Source: DATJUF01 sp035524095 (lineage in GTDB: Bacteria > Desulfobacterota > Binatia > Binatales > Binataceae). From it: 45,223 nucleotides of DNA. Location: NCBI GenBank assembly GCA_035524095.1, contig DATKPK010000197.1, positions 1-45,223 on the forward strand, written 5' to 3'. Under the pieces are notes generated by a model. It saw only the letters and a program-made list of their open reading frames with translations, was not told the DNA's origin and made no database searches. Made by a program: the position numbers and the translations under genes. This document shows positions 36,153 through 44,715 of the stretch, piece by piece. The number at the start of each line of letters is the position of its first letter. Position 1 is the first letter of the stretch.

Positions 36153-37034
36153 TTAGAGCAGGGCAGCGCACTCGACCAGAGGTGCGAAGCGTTGCAGCTG
36201 TTCCGGCGCTTTGCCTGCCGCAGAATCGGAACCCATCTTCTGCGAGAAGGGGATGAAGCGGCTCACACCCGCATCGCGGTACCGCTTCAAGTCGTCCCCC
36301 GAAGGCATGCCTTTGTCCGAATCTACCAGCACCGTGACCTGGATTGAGTCGGGCTTGCGGCCGTGATCAGCTGCGAGCTTGTGGATCGTCGCAACGTCGC
36401 GCTTCATCTGTTCGGGACTCGCCGCGAGCGGCATCCAGCCGTCATAAGTGCGCGCGACGCGTTCGAGAGCCTTGGGCCCATGCGCACCGAGGAGGATTGG
36501 CGGATAGGGTTTCTGCACCGGCTTGGGATCACAACGCACGGCCGGGAAATGTATGATTTCGCCGTGGTAGGCAGCTTCGCTTTCGGTCCACAGCACGCGC
36601 ATCGCCTCGACCATCTCGCGGGTTTGCCGCCAGCGAAAGCCAAATTTTATTCCAAGCGCTTCGCTCTCTTCCCTGAGCCATCCTGCGCCTGCGCCTATGA
36701 CCACTCGCCCGTTCGAGTAGTAGTCAAGACTGGCGATGATCTTGGCGGTAACCAGTGGCTCGCGTTCCGGCAGCAAACAAATACCGGTACCGAGCTTGAT
36801 CTTTTTTGTAACGGTCGCCGCTACGGTCAATGCCACGAATGGATCAACCCACCGGGTGTAGTGCTCGGGGAGCTTGCCGTCAGCCGCAGCAGGAAACGGC
36901 GTTGTCATCACGACGGGTATCACCGGATGCTCTGGAATCCAGAGTGATTCGTAGCCTAGAGCTTCGGCGGACCGCGCGATTTCCGCTAAGTTGCCGCTTT
37001 GGATCGTCGCAGCCATCAAAAATCCTATGTCCAA
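36153..37034 (-). CDS. LLM-class F420-dependent oxidoreductase
   Basis: The 293-residue protein reads DIGFLMAATIQSGNLAEIARSAEALGYESLWIPEHPVIP at its start, then IKLGTGICLLPEREPLVTAKIIASLDYYSNGRVVIGAGAGWLREESEALG and RVARTYDGWMPLAASPEQM. That is the pattern of the small F420-dependent LLM group (TIGR03619-like). The start is TTG 37034, supported by AGGAGG 8 bases upstream. It is the third LLM enzyme in the window. F420 dependence is inferred from family resemblance only. It converges with amidohydrolase copy B. Confidence 0.88.
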   Translation of the reverse strand: MDIGFLMAATIQSGNLAEIARSAEALGYESLWIPEHPVIPVVMTTPFPAAADGKLPEHYTRWVDPFVALTVAATVTKKIKLGTGICLLPEREPLVTAKIIASLDYYSNGRVVIGAGAGWLREESEALGIKFGFRWRQTREMVEAMRVLWTESEAAYHGEIIHFPAVRCDPKPVQKPYPPILLGAHGPKALERVARTYDGWMPLAASPEQMKRDVATIHKLAADHGRKPDSIQVTVLVDSDKGMPSGDDLKRYRDAGVSRFIPFSQKMGSDSAAGKAPEQLQRFAPLVECAALL

Positions 37035-37220
37035 TCTTCGATCCTCCTAATCTCGTGGAGTGTTGCAGAATAACAGCGTCGGAGGGGGGCTCAAGAGCGG
37101 CGAAGATTCTTAACATAAGGATGGGTAGGCGGGATCGTGTCAGGGTTGGCTCTTACAGGGAATCCAAACTGTCCCTGCCCCAATTATCCAAGCTAATTCA
37201 AAACAAATCTGTGATCAGGA

Positions 37221-37579
37221 TGGTGGAGGCGGGGGGAATTGAACCCCCGTCCGAAGACCGTCCGACTACGGCCACTACACGCTTATTCCGCGATTTGATC
37301 TCGCCGGCGAGCCGTCCACGGACCGACTGCTCGATAGCCAGCCGATTGTAATCTCGGGCGCGCAGCCAATCGGCGAACGCCGCTACCCCAGCCCACTAAA
37401 TGACGTTCCGGCCCACTGTCATGGGCGAACAGTGGCGGAACGCTAGCGGCCGTTAGGCCGCCAGAGCGTAACCGTTATTGTCTGCGGATAAATTTCGCAG
37501 TGCTGTTTGTTTAACGGGCCAACAGTACCCCGGCGTGCGACCATAACCCTCTTGCCTCCGTCGAACCCAGTTCGCCCCC
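37221..37579 (-). ncRNA. ssrA: tmRNA (ssrA)
   Basis: On the minus strand the RNA starts GGGGGCG (37579 down) and ends CGCCTCC-ACCA (CCA encoded at 37221-37223). These ends pair as a seven-base acceptor stem with a G3-U70 wobble, the alanyl-tRNA synthetase identity element. It has the conserved TTCGACGG near the 5' end and a T-arm GGGGG-TTCAATT-CCCCC at the 3' end. In the middle is a resume codon GCA and a tag frame ending in a stop. Length is 359 bases, typical of one-piece tmRNA. It rescues ribosomes stalled on broken mRNA with SmpB. A -10-like TTGTAG lies about 8 bases before the 5' end. Confidence 0.96.
37453..37485 (-). other. tmRNA tag-peptide reading frame
   Basis: The frame GCA-GAC-AAT-AAC-GGT-TAC-GCT-CTG-GCG-GCC-TAA encodes ADNNGYALAA, to which the alanine from tmRNA is added first. 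The ALAA end is the usual ClpXP degradation signal. Upstream in this frame there is no other start, as expected for a resume site. Confidence 0.9.
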
Positions 37580-37718
37580 GGAGAAACTACAAGATTTGAG
37601 GTGAAGACCGTCACAGTTACGCCTACAATCTAGGGCCTCTCCCGATTGATAGCAACTAGCCTTGCCGAGGGGAGAGCGCGAACGAGCGCTGCGTTTATGT
37701 TAGAGTTGGCTCGTTTCA

Positions 37719-39557
37719 ATGAGGATTTTAGGCCTTTCAGCGTTTTACCACGACAGCGCAGCTGCGCTGATCGAGGATGGCGCCATCATCGCGGCTGCCC
37801 AGGAAGAACGCTTCACACGCCATAAGCACGATCCTGCGTTTCCGGTCGGAGCGATCTCGTTCTGTCTGAGGCAACCGGGACTGAGCCTGGATCAGGTTGA
37901 CGAGATCGTTTTCTACGACAAGCCGTGGCTCAAGTTCGAGCGGATGCTGGAGACCTACCTCGGGTTTGCGCCCCGAGGCTTGGGTTCGTTTTTGGCCTCC
38001 ATGCCCCTCTGGCTGAAGGAAAAACTCAATCTCAAATCGGTTCTCCGACGCGAACTCGCTGCCATCGGTAACTGCGCCGCCAAAGCAGTCCCGCCGTTGC
38101 TGTTCACCGAGCATCATCAGGCGCACGCCGCGTCGGCGTTTTTCCCAAGCCCGTTCGAGCGCGCTGCCGTCCTATGCCTCGACGGAGTCGGCGAATGGGC
38201 GACCAGTTCGCTATGGCTCGGCGAAGAAAATCGGCTCGAGCCGCAGTGGCAAATTGATTTTCCTCATTCGCTGGGACTGCTCTATTCGGCGTTTACCTAT
38301 TACACTGGTTTCAAGGTCAATTCGGGCGAATACAAACTGATGGGTCTCGCGCCGTACGGCGAACCGCGTTATGCAAACCTGATTCTTGACCATCTGATTG
38401 ACGTCAAACCTGACGGCACGTTTCGCCTCGACTCGTCGTACTTCAATTATGCGACGGGCTTGACGATGACCAACGGGAAGTTTGACCAGCTTTTTGGCGG
38501 TCCTCCGCGCCAGCCGGAAGCCGAATTGACGCAGCGCGAAATGGACTTGGCAAGCTCGATTCAACAAGTCACGGAAGAGGTGGTGATGCGTCTCGCGCGC
38601 ACGGCTCGCAAGGAGTTGAATGCCGAATACCTCTGCCTTGCTGGGGGTGTCGCTCTGAACTGCGTCGCCAATGGCAAGGTGCTGCGCGAGTCCGGCCTGC
38701 GCGATATCTGGGTGCAACCGGCCGCGGGTGACGCGGGAGGGGCGCTAGGCGCAGCGCTGGCGGTGTGGCATCTGCGGCACGGCGGCATGCGGGGGGCGAT
38801 TGAAGGTGATCGGATGCATGGCGCCTACTTGGGGCCATCGTTCACCGACGGCGAGATTCTGCGCCAGCTTGAGCGTCTGAGCGCTGTTTATCAACATTAC
38901 GATGAAGAAGGGTTGGTCGAGCGGGTTGCGGAGGTGTTAGCCGAAGGTGCCGTTGTTGGGTGGTTCCAGGGGCGGATGGAGTTTGGCCCGCGCGCCTTAG
39001 GGAGCCGTTCGATCTTAGGCGACGCCCGTAATCGACAGATGCAGTCGGTGATGAACCTTAAAATCAAGTATCGTGAGTCCTTTCGTCCGTTTGCCCCATC
39101 GGTAATGGCCGAACGGGTCACCGATTATTTCGAGTTGGATCGGCCCAGCCCGTATATGGCGCTGGTCGCTCCGGTGGGTCAGGATTTGCGCATCACGCCT
39201 GACCCCGGGGACGAGCAGCTATTCGGCATTGCGAAGCTCAATCGACCGCGCTCAACGATTCCGGCGGTGACGCATGTCGATTATTCGGCGCGAATTCAGA
39301 CGGTCCATCGCGAGACCAATCCGTGCTTTCATTCGCTTCTGAGCCGCTTCGAGACTCTGACCGGATGCGGCTTGCTGGTGAACACGTCGTTCAACGTCCG
39401 CGGCGAACCGATTGTTTGCACTCCTGAAGATGCCTATCGATGTTTCGTCAATACCGAGATGGACTATCTGGCGATTGGCAACTACCTCTTGGCGAGGGTG
39501 GACCAGCCGATTGGAGCGCGCGACGAGTCTTGGCGGCGTCAATTCGCGATGGATTAG
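37719..39557 (+). CDS. Carbamoyltransferase (NodU/CmcH family)
   Basis: The 612-residue protein has the two-domain O-carbamoyltransferase pattern. The N-terminal Kae1-like domain shows ILGLSAFYHDSAAALIEDG, HHQAHAASAFFPSPFE (metal His), LCLDGVGEW, GEYKLMGLAPYG and LAGGVALNCVANG. The C-terminal domain has GWFQGRMEFGPRALGSRSILGDARN and FRPFAPSV. It transfers carbamoyl from carbamoyl phosphate, via carbamoyl-AMP, to a hydroxyl on a sugar, Nod factor, antibiotic or toxin. It is first in the run followed by SxtJ-like, DUF5989-like and SGNH genes, all closely spaced. The acceptor is unknown. Confidence 0.95.
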   Translation: MRILGLSAFYHDSAAALIEDGAIIAAAQEERFTRHKHDPAFPVGAISFCLRQPGLSLDQVDEIVFYDKPWLKFERMLETYLGFAPRGLGSFLASMPLWLKEKLNLKSVLRRELAAIGNCAAKAVPPLLFTEHHQAHAASAFFPSPFERAAVLCLDGVGEWATSSLWLGEENRLEPQWQIDFPHSLGLLYSAFTYYTGFKVNSGEYKLMGLAPYGEPRYANLILDHLIDVKPDGTFRLDSSYFNYATGLTMTNGKFDQLFGGPPRQPEAELTQREMDLASSIQQVTEEVVMRLARTARKELNAEYLCLAGGVALNCVANGKVLRESGLRDIWVQPAAGDAGGALGAALAVWHLRHGGMRGAIEGDRMHGAYLGPSFTDGEILRQLERLSAVYQHYDEEGLVERVAEVLAEGAVVGWFQGRMEFGPRALGSRSILGDARNRQMQSVMNLKIKYRESFRPFAPSVMAERVTDYFELDRPSPYMALVAPVGQDLRITPDPGDEQLFGIAKLNRPRSTIPAVTHVDYSARIQTVHRETNPCFHSLLSRFETLTGCGLLVNTSFNVRGEPIVCTPEDAYRCFVNTEMDYLAIGNYLLARVDQPIGARDESWRRQFAMD

Positions 39558-39961
39558 TGGAGGCCTCCGGCGTTCATACGGGCCGATCTGAACTGCGCAA
39601 CTTTGGACTCGTACTCGGCGGGCTGTTCGCGGCCTTTTTTGGTCTGCTGCCCTTAATCCGCCACCACACGTTGCACACGTGGCCATGGTGTCTCGCTTGT
39701 GTGCTGTGGATTCTTGCTTTGGCCCGACCGTCCATGCTGAGCTATCTTCATGTTGCTTGGACGCGCTTAGGCTGGGCCTTGGGGTGGATAAACACGCGCA
39801 TCGTACTAACTATCATCTACACCGTGCTGGTCGTGCCGATCGGAACGGTGATGCGGTTTTGGGGACGCGACCGGATGGGACAGCGATTCGATCGCGAAAT
39901 TGCCTCGTACCGAGTCAGTTCGCGCAAACGGTCGGCCCAGGATCTGGAGCATCCGTTCTGA
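39557..39961 (+). CDS. SxtJ-like membrane protein
   Basis: The 134-residue protein begins at GTG 39557, which overlaps the carbamoyltransferase stop by one base (TAGTG), so translation is likely coupled. It has three hydrophobic segments (LVLGGLFAAFFGLLPLI, WPWCLACVLWILALARP, WINTRIVLTIIYTVLVVPIGTVM) and a basic tail RFDREIASYRVSSRKRS. Proteins named SxtJ in saxitoxin clusters look similar and sit next to carbamoyltransferases in many bacteria. Function is unknown; it may anchor or support the transferase at the membrane (inference). Confidence 0.8.
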   Translation: MEASGVHTGRSELRNFGLVLGGLFAAFFGLLPLIRHHTLHTWPWCLACVLWILALARPSMLSYLHVAWTRLGWALGWINTRIVLTIIYTVLVVPIGTVMRFWGRDRMGQRFDREIASYRVSSRKRSAQDLEHPF

Positions 39962-39982
39962 AGCTGTGAAACGTAGCCTCTG

Positions 39983-40135
39983 ATGTTAGATTTGCTTAAG
40001 GATCTGTGGGGCTTCGCCCGCGATCGCAAGAAGTACTGGCTGGTGCCGCTAATCGGCACGCTAGTTTTGATCAGCGTGCTCTTGGCGCTGGCTCAATTTT
40101 CAGCCGTTGCGCCCTTCATCTATACGCTCTTTTGA
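39983..40135 (+). CDS. 50-residue DUF5989-like membrane protein
   Basis: Starting at ATG 39983 the frame reads MLDLLKDLWGFARDRKKYWL, then a transmembrane helix VPLIGTLVLISVLLALAQF, and ends SAVAPFIYTLF. The sequence matches the DUF5989 pattern of small proteins with a basic stretch before one membrane helix, commonly next to SxtJ and carbamoyltransferase genes. It is 21 bases after the SxtJ-like stop and its 3' end overlaps the start of the SGNH hydrolase by about 29 bases. Function is unknown. Confidence 0.82.
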   Translation: MLDLLKDLWGFARDRKKYWLVPLIGTLVLISVLLALAQFSAVAPFIYTLF

Positions 40136-41474
40136 GCGGTCGCCGAACGGCGAGCGGGCATCCTCTGAAGCGCTACCGGCGCGACGAGTTAAGCATTCGG
40201 CGTTCAACTATCGATGGAACCGCCGTGCGATCATACGGCGGCTGTCCTCAGTCGGCGTAGGTATTCTAGCCGCCTTGGCGATCGCGGAAATTGTCATACG
40301 CTTCGCTGGTCTCGCCCCAACGAGCTTCTATACCTACGATCCTGATTGTGGCTGGACGACGAAGCCTGATACCGCAGGTTGGCAGACCCAGGAGGGGCGC
40401 GCCTTCGTTCGAATCAACTATGCCGGCTTTCGCGGCCCCGATTATCCGCTGGCCAAGCCAGCTGGGACGCTGCGTGTCGCCGTGCTCGGCGATTCCTTCA
40501 CTGAGGCACAACAGGTTGCAGAGCAGGATACATTTTGTGCGGTCGCCCAACGCCGGATCCAGTCCGCGATGCCGCTGGAGGCTGCGGGAAGCGGCGCTAC
40601 CGTTCCCTTCAGCAGGGTCGAGGTAATGAACTTCGGCTGCGATGGTTACGGCACGGCGCAGGAGTTGGTCACCCTGCGCGAGCGGGTCTGGCGCTACGAA
40701 CCCGATGTGGTCGTGCTAGCCGTCTTTACCGGCAACGACATCCGCAACAATTCGGTCGTACTCGAGGGTGATAAGTGTCGGCCTTTTTACGTTTTCGACG
40801 GTCCCAAGTTGGTACTAGGCGGTCCGTTCGAGGGTTCGTTCTGGTTCCGCACGAACTGCATGCTGCGTTTCGAGTCGCGCCACTTCCAGGTGCTGAACAT
40901 GCTCGGTGACGCGAACAGTGTCTTGCGTCATCGGATAAGGGCCGTCTGGGCGAGCGGCCACCCGACGCCATCGCAACCAGCGCTGTCCGAGCCCGGCCTC
41001 GACGATGCGATCTATCAACCCGCGCGGGACAAGGTGTGGCGCGAGGCCTGGCGTGTGACCGATGCTGAAATCGAGATGGTCCAGCGCAACGTAGCAGATC
41101 ATCATGCGCGGCTGCTGGTGGTGACGCTGGCCAACGGGATCCAGGATGGTCCCGATCCCATTGCGCGTCGGCACTATATGCAATTTGTAGGCGCCAAGGA
41201 TCTTTTTCGGCCCGACGATCATATCCGGAACTTGGGGGCACGAGACGGCTTCGAGGTCTTGAATCTGGCGCCGCCAATGCAACGTTATGCGGAAGCGCAT
41301 CACCTATATCTGCATGGGTTTCGGAACACCCGGCTTGGGCTCGGCCATTGGAACGCCGACGGCCATCGCGAAGCCGGCGAACTGATCGCACAGCGCCTGA
41401 TCGAATTACTCCAAAATCGTCAAGGTTTGCGCCTGCCCATGCTCGATGGGCTTGCCTCGCGGACAGTCCATTAA
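40107..41474 (+). CDS. SGNH/GDSL hydrolase, membrane-anchored
   Basis: The 455-residue protein has an N-terminal membrane helix (GVGILAALAIAEIVIRFAGL), then SGNH block I VLGDSFTEAQQV, block II-like GCDGYGTAQEL, block III FTGNDI, and a C-terminal GHWNADGHREAGELIAQRL carrying the catalytic Asp-xx-His. Such enzymes add or remove acyl groups on cell-surface sugars. The only plausible start before the membrane helix is TTG 40107, inside the previous small gene, so translation may be coupled. It completes the carbamoyltransferase-SxtJ-DUF5989 run. Confidence 0.88.
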   Translation: MRPSSIRSFERSPNGERASSEALPARRVKHSAFNYRWNRRAIIRRLSSVGVGILAALAIAEIVIRFAGLAPTSFYTYDPDCGWTTKPDTAGWQTQEGRAFVRINYAGFRGPDYPLAKPAGTLRVAVLGDSFTEAQQVAEQDTFCAVAQRRIQSAMPLEAAGSGATVPFSRVEVMNFGCDGYGTAQELVTLRERVWRYEPDVVVLAVFTGNDIRNNSVVLEGDKCRPFYVFDGPKLVLGGPFEGSFWFRTNCMLRFESRHFQVLNMLGDANSVLRHRIRAVWASGHPTPSQPALSEPGLDDAIYQPARDKVWREAWRVTDAEIEMVQRNVADHHARLLVVTLANGIQDGPDPIARRHYMQFVGAKDLFRPDDHIRNLGARDGFEVLNLAPPMQRYAEAHHLYLHGFRNTRLGLGHWNADGHREAGELIAQRLIELLQNRQGLRLPMLDGLASRTVH

Positions 41475-41575
41475 AGCTGGGAACTAGCTGGTTTCGAATA
41501 GGAGACACACGCGTATAGCCGCCTGCGTCCTTTGAAGTTGCAGGGCGAAAGGGGAAATGTCAGCCTCAGATCAGG

Positions 41576-42127
41576 GTGATCGTCGGCGTGAGTCGCAGTT
41601 CCGAACAAGCCGCGTCCGTGCGCGAATGGCGGGACGCATCGAGGCTGATATTCTATTTTGCAGCTCTAATGGCGCTAGTGATTGGCGCGTGCGCGTCCGT
41701 TACCGGCACTCCATATGGTCTCACTCAAACCCCCGAACAGAAGGCGGAGCAGGTAGTGCCGCTGCTACAATCGGCTGGCTTCGATCCAGTGACGCCGACG
41801 ACACCGAACCAGATTGCACAACTCAAGTCCCTGCCACCGCTCAAGCTCGGCTATTACATCGACAAAGATGGCAATGCCAATTACTGGATGGCCGATCCCG
41901 ACTATTGCAAGTGCATAATGCACGGCAACGAGGCCGCCTATCAGCGCTACGAGAATCTGAAACTTGAGAAGGAAACCGCAGAGCAAGATCGGCGCGCGAT
42001 GGAAGCGCAACAACAGCAGATGAACATGGGACCACCGGGCATCGGGATGGGTTTCGGTAATGGCTTCGGGGGCTTCGGTGGTGGCGGTTTTGGTTTTGGC
42101 GGCGGTGGCTTCGGGATGTCCTTCTGA
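41576..42127 (+). CDS. Gly-rich putative lipoprotein
   Basis: The 183-residue frame has a hydrophobic N-terminal stretch ending in the lipobox ALVIGAC, so the mature protein should begin at Cys39. The next region (SVTGTPYGLTQTPEQKAEQVVPLLQSAGF, then NYWMADPDYCKCIMHGNEAAYQRYENLKLEKETAEQ) has an aromatic/Cys segment and a helical Glu/Gln-rich segment. The last 35 residues are a Gly/Phe repeat (GFGNGFGGFGGGGFGFGGGG). The start is uncertain: GTG 41576 or a later GTG at 41618; an ATG at 41557 is out of frame. No family is recognised. It lies between the SGNH and epimerase genes. Confidence 0.65.
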   Translation: MIVGVSRSSEQAASVREWRDASRLIFYFAALMALVIGACASVTGTPYGLTQTPEQKAEQVVPLLQSAGFDPVTPTTPNQIAQLKSLPPLKLGYYIDKDGNANYWMADPDYCKCIMHGNEAAYQRYENLKLEKETAEQDRRAMEAQQQQMNMGPPGIGMGFGNGFGGFGGGGFGFGGGGFGMSF

Positions 42128-42174
42128 CAACCGCTATCAAGTCAGCCGCAGTTTAGAGAGGAGGTGGGGCGCAG

Positions 42175-43080
42175 ATGCGCGCTTTGGTCACAGGCGGCGC
42201 GGGCTTTATTGGATCGCATCTCGTTGACGCGCTGGTACGCGAAGGCAACGAGGTACGTTTGCTTGATAATTTCGCGACCGGCCGCCGTGAATATCTGAAC
42301 CCATCAGCGGAGTTGTACGAGGGCGATATCCGGGAGATCGAGGCGATACGGCCTGCGTTTGAGGACGTCGGTTGCGTATTCCATACCGCTGCACTGCCGC
42401 GCGTGATGCTTTCGATTAAGCATCCGGTGGAAACTCACATGGTTAACGTCGTCGGCACGCTTAATACCCTGATTGCGGCGCGCGACGCCGGCGTGAAACG
42501 TGTTGTCTATTCCGGCTCGTCGTCAGTCTACGGCGATCAGACCGAGTTGCCGCTGCGTGAAACGATGACGCCAAATCCGCTCAATCCTTACGCCTTGCAG
42601 AAGCTAGCTGGTGAGCAATACACGCGAATGTTCCATCGGCTATTCGGAATCGAGACTCTAACTCTGCGCTACTTCAACGTTTATGGTCCGCGGATGGCGA
42701 CGGAGGGAGCGTATGTCACTGTGATTGGGCTCTTCATTCGCGAACGGTTGGCTGGACGTCCGCTGACGATTCATGGCGATGGCACGCAGACGCGCGACTT
42801 CACTCATGTCAGTGATGTGGTGCAGGCGAATCTGGCGGCGATGAAATCGACCATCGCGGATGGTCGTGCTTTGAATGTTGGCCGAGGCAGCGCGCTGAGC
42901 GTCAACGATATTGCCGCATTAGTCGGTGGTCCGAAAATCTTCGGGGAGCGGCGTCCCGGCGATGCGCGGGCTACGCTGGCCGATCTGACTGAGACGCGCA
43001 AAGTGCTCGGCTGGGAGCCCCAAGTGGATACAGCGGAAGCGGTTGACGACCTCGTCCGCTCCTCCGGTATCCAAGCTTGA
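42175..43080 (+). CDS. NAD-dependent sugar epimerase/dehydratase
   Basis: The 301-residue protein is an extended short-chain dehydrogenase: GGAGFIGSHL at 7-16, VDALVREGNEVRLLDNFATG, SGSSSVYGD, YALQKLAGE with catalytic Tyr and Lys, RYFNVYGPR and TRDFTHVSDVVQA. These match UDP-glucose 4-epimerase-like enzymes. GAGAGGAGG lies upstream of ATG 42175. It probably supplies a nucleotide sugar to the envelope or glycan step served by the preceding genes (inference). It converges with the acyl-CoA synthetase. Confidence 0.92.
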   Translation: MRALVTGGAGFIGSHLVDALVREGNEVRLLDNFATGRREYLNPSAELYEGDIREIEAIRPAFEDVGCVFHTAALPRVMLSIKHPVETHMVNVVGTLNTLIAARDAGVKRVVYSGSSSVYGDQTELPLRETMTPNPLNPYALQKLAGEQYTRMFHRLFGIETLTLRYFNVYGPRMATEGAYVTVIGLFIRERLAGRPLTIHGDGTQTRDFTHVSDVVQANLAAMKSTIADGRALNVGRGSALSVNDIAALVGGPKIFGERRPGDARATLADLTETRKVLGWEPQVDTAEAVDDLVRSSGIQA

Positions 43081-43209
43081 GCGAAAACCGCCAGCGGCGA
43101 AGCCATAGGTGGACAGCGCGAATCTCTGTGAGCGGGTCAAACACCGCCGCAAATTCTCAAGCGCTAGTCGGCGACGTTGACGCGCACAATCATGAAGGTC
43201 GGATATCCT

Positions 43210-44715
43210 TCATTTGCTGCCTTTTCGAGCTTCTTCGCGCTGGCGGAGTTCGACGCGGCGGATCTTGCCGCTAACCGTCTTTGGCAGATCGTCCACGAAT
43301 TCGATCTCGCGTGGATATTTGTACGGCGCCGTTACACGTTTGACATGTTCCTGCAGCTCGGTGACGAGAGCGTCGCTGCGTTCGACTTCCGGCTTGAGGC
43401 GCACGAACGCTTTCACGATCGCCCCCCGATCAGGATCGGGACTCGCGACCACCGCCGATTCGATCACTGCCGGATGTTCAAGCAGAGCGCTCTCTACCTC
43501 GAATGGCCCGATTCGATACCCGGCCGAACTGATGACATCGTCAGCGCGCCCGACGAACCACAAGTAGCCATCCTCGTCGCGCCGCGCCTGATCGCCGGTT
43601 AGATAGTAGTCGCCGCGAAAGACGTCGGCGTTCTCCTCCGAATTCTTCCAATATTCGAGCATGATCGGCGGTGGCTTGAGCGGCTTGACGCGCACGCCGA
43701 TTTGCCCGACTCCGCCGATCTGGCACTCGTTCAAGTCCTCATCGAGGACGCGAGCATCGATGCCGGGAAATGGCAGGCCCATCGCGCCAGGTTTGATCTT
43801 CGTCCCAGGCAGATTGGCGGCAATCAACTGCGTTTCGGTTTGGCCGTAACCATCATGAATCGCGAGCTTGAAATGCTCCATCCAAATCTCGATTACTTCA
43901 GGATTTAGCGGTTCACCGGCGCTGGCGCAATGTCGCAAGGCTGGTAGGTGGACGCTGTCGAGATTGGCCTTCACCAACATCCGGTACTCGGTCGGCGGTG
44001 CGCAGAAGTTAGTGATGCGGTAACGGCTCAGCAACTCGAATTCCTGCTTTGGATCGAAGTGGCCGTTGTACATGAAGACAGTGTTGCCGTTCATCCACGG
44101 GCCGAACAGAACACCGTAAGCAGCTTTGGCCCACCCCGTGTCTGAAGTGGTCCAATGCAGGTCTCCGGGTTTAAGATCGAGCCATAGCGAACCGGTGAAG
44201 CGATGCGCGTAGGTATAGCCGTGGCCGTGGAGGACGGACTTAGGATTTTTCGTCGTACCGGAGGTGTAGTAGCAAATCGCAGGATCAGTGGCGCGAGTGT
44301 TGACAGTCTTAAAGACCGGCGCCGCTTGTAGCATCGCTTCCTGCAGTGACGTCCAGCCGGTGTGCAGGCTGCCGGCGACGATAAAATGCTGGAGCGAAGG
44401 ACATTGGTTACGGAGGTCGGACGCCATTTCGATGCCTTCGGCAGTCGTGATGATCGCGCGGGCCTCCGAATGATTGGCGCGATAGACGAGATCTTTTTCG
44501 CGGAGCATCGAGACGCATGGGATTACAATCGCACCGACCTTGAGCGCTCCGATATAGGCAGACTGCCATAGCGTGATGCGGGGCAGCACCAGCATCACCG
44601 GATCGCCCCGTTTGATACCTAACCCCGTCAGGACATTCGCGATGCGATTGGATTGAGCGCTGATGTCGGCGAAGGTCAGCCGCGCGCGATTGCCGTCCTG
44701 ATTCTCCCATAGCAA
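43210..44715 (-). CDS. Acyl-CoA synthetase (AMP-binding), start unclear
   Basis: The frame from TTG 44715 gives 501 residues with AMP-binding motifs YYTSGTTKNPK (149-159), DGYGQTET, GDYYLTGDQARRDEDGYLWFVGRADDVISSAGYRI and KTVSGKIRR at the C-terminus. It resembles medium-chain acyl-CoA synthetases and activates a carboxylic acid to its CoA ester. The same frame is open upstream for another 47 codons, reading KLHRNFKWETPEHFNFGATIDSFATDPGRVA, which is the conserved N-terminus of this family. No ATG, GTG or TTG occurs in that part before a stop at 44859. The real start may be a rare codon (ATC at 44817 after GAGGG, or CTG at 44805), or a frame break lies nearby. Confidence 0.85.
   Translation of the reverse strand: MLWENQDGNRARLTFADISAQSNRIANVLTGLGIKRGDPVMLVLPRITLWQSAYIGALKVGAIVIPCVSMLREKDLVYRANHSEARAIITTAEGIEMASDLRNQCPSLQHFIVAGSLHTGWTSLQEAMLQAAPVFKTVNTRATDPAICYYTSGTTKNPKSVLHGHGYTYAHRFTGSLWLDLKPGDLHWTTSDTGWAKAAYGVLFGPWMNGNTVFMYNGHFDPKQEFELLSRYRITNFCAPPTEYRMLVKANLDSVHLPALRHCASAGEPLNPEVIEIWMEHFKLAIHDGYGQTETQLIAANLPGTKIKPGAMGLPFPGIDARVLDEDLNECQIGGVGQIGVRVKPLKPPPIMLEYWKNSEENADVFRGDYYLTGDQARRDEDGYLWFVGRADDVISSAGYRIGPFEVESALLEHPAVIESAVVASPDPDRGAIVKAFVRLKPEVERSDALVTELQEHVKRVTAPYKYPREIEFVDDLPKTVSGKIRRVELRQREEARKGSK

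Noticed and set aside
37221..37290. tRNA-like 3' end with CCA
   Set aside because: This is the tRNA-like domain of tmRNA and not a separate tRNA gene; there is no anticodon arm.
36830..37351. 173-codon plus-strand frame overlapping the LLM gene and tmRNA
   Set aside because: It runs antisense through a recognisable LLM gene and into the tmRNA; the pairing acceptor stem and tag frame explain the sequence.
41557..41967. 136-codon frame starting at ATG 41557
   Set aside because: It runs out of frame with the Gly-rich lipoprotein frame, lacks the lipobox and membrane segment, and has shadow-like Arg-rich composition.
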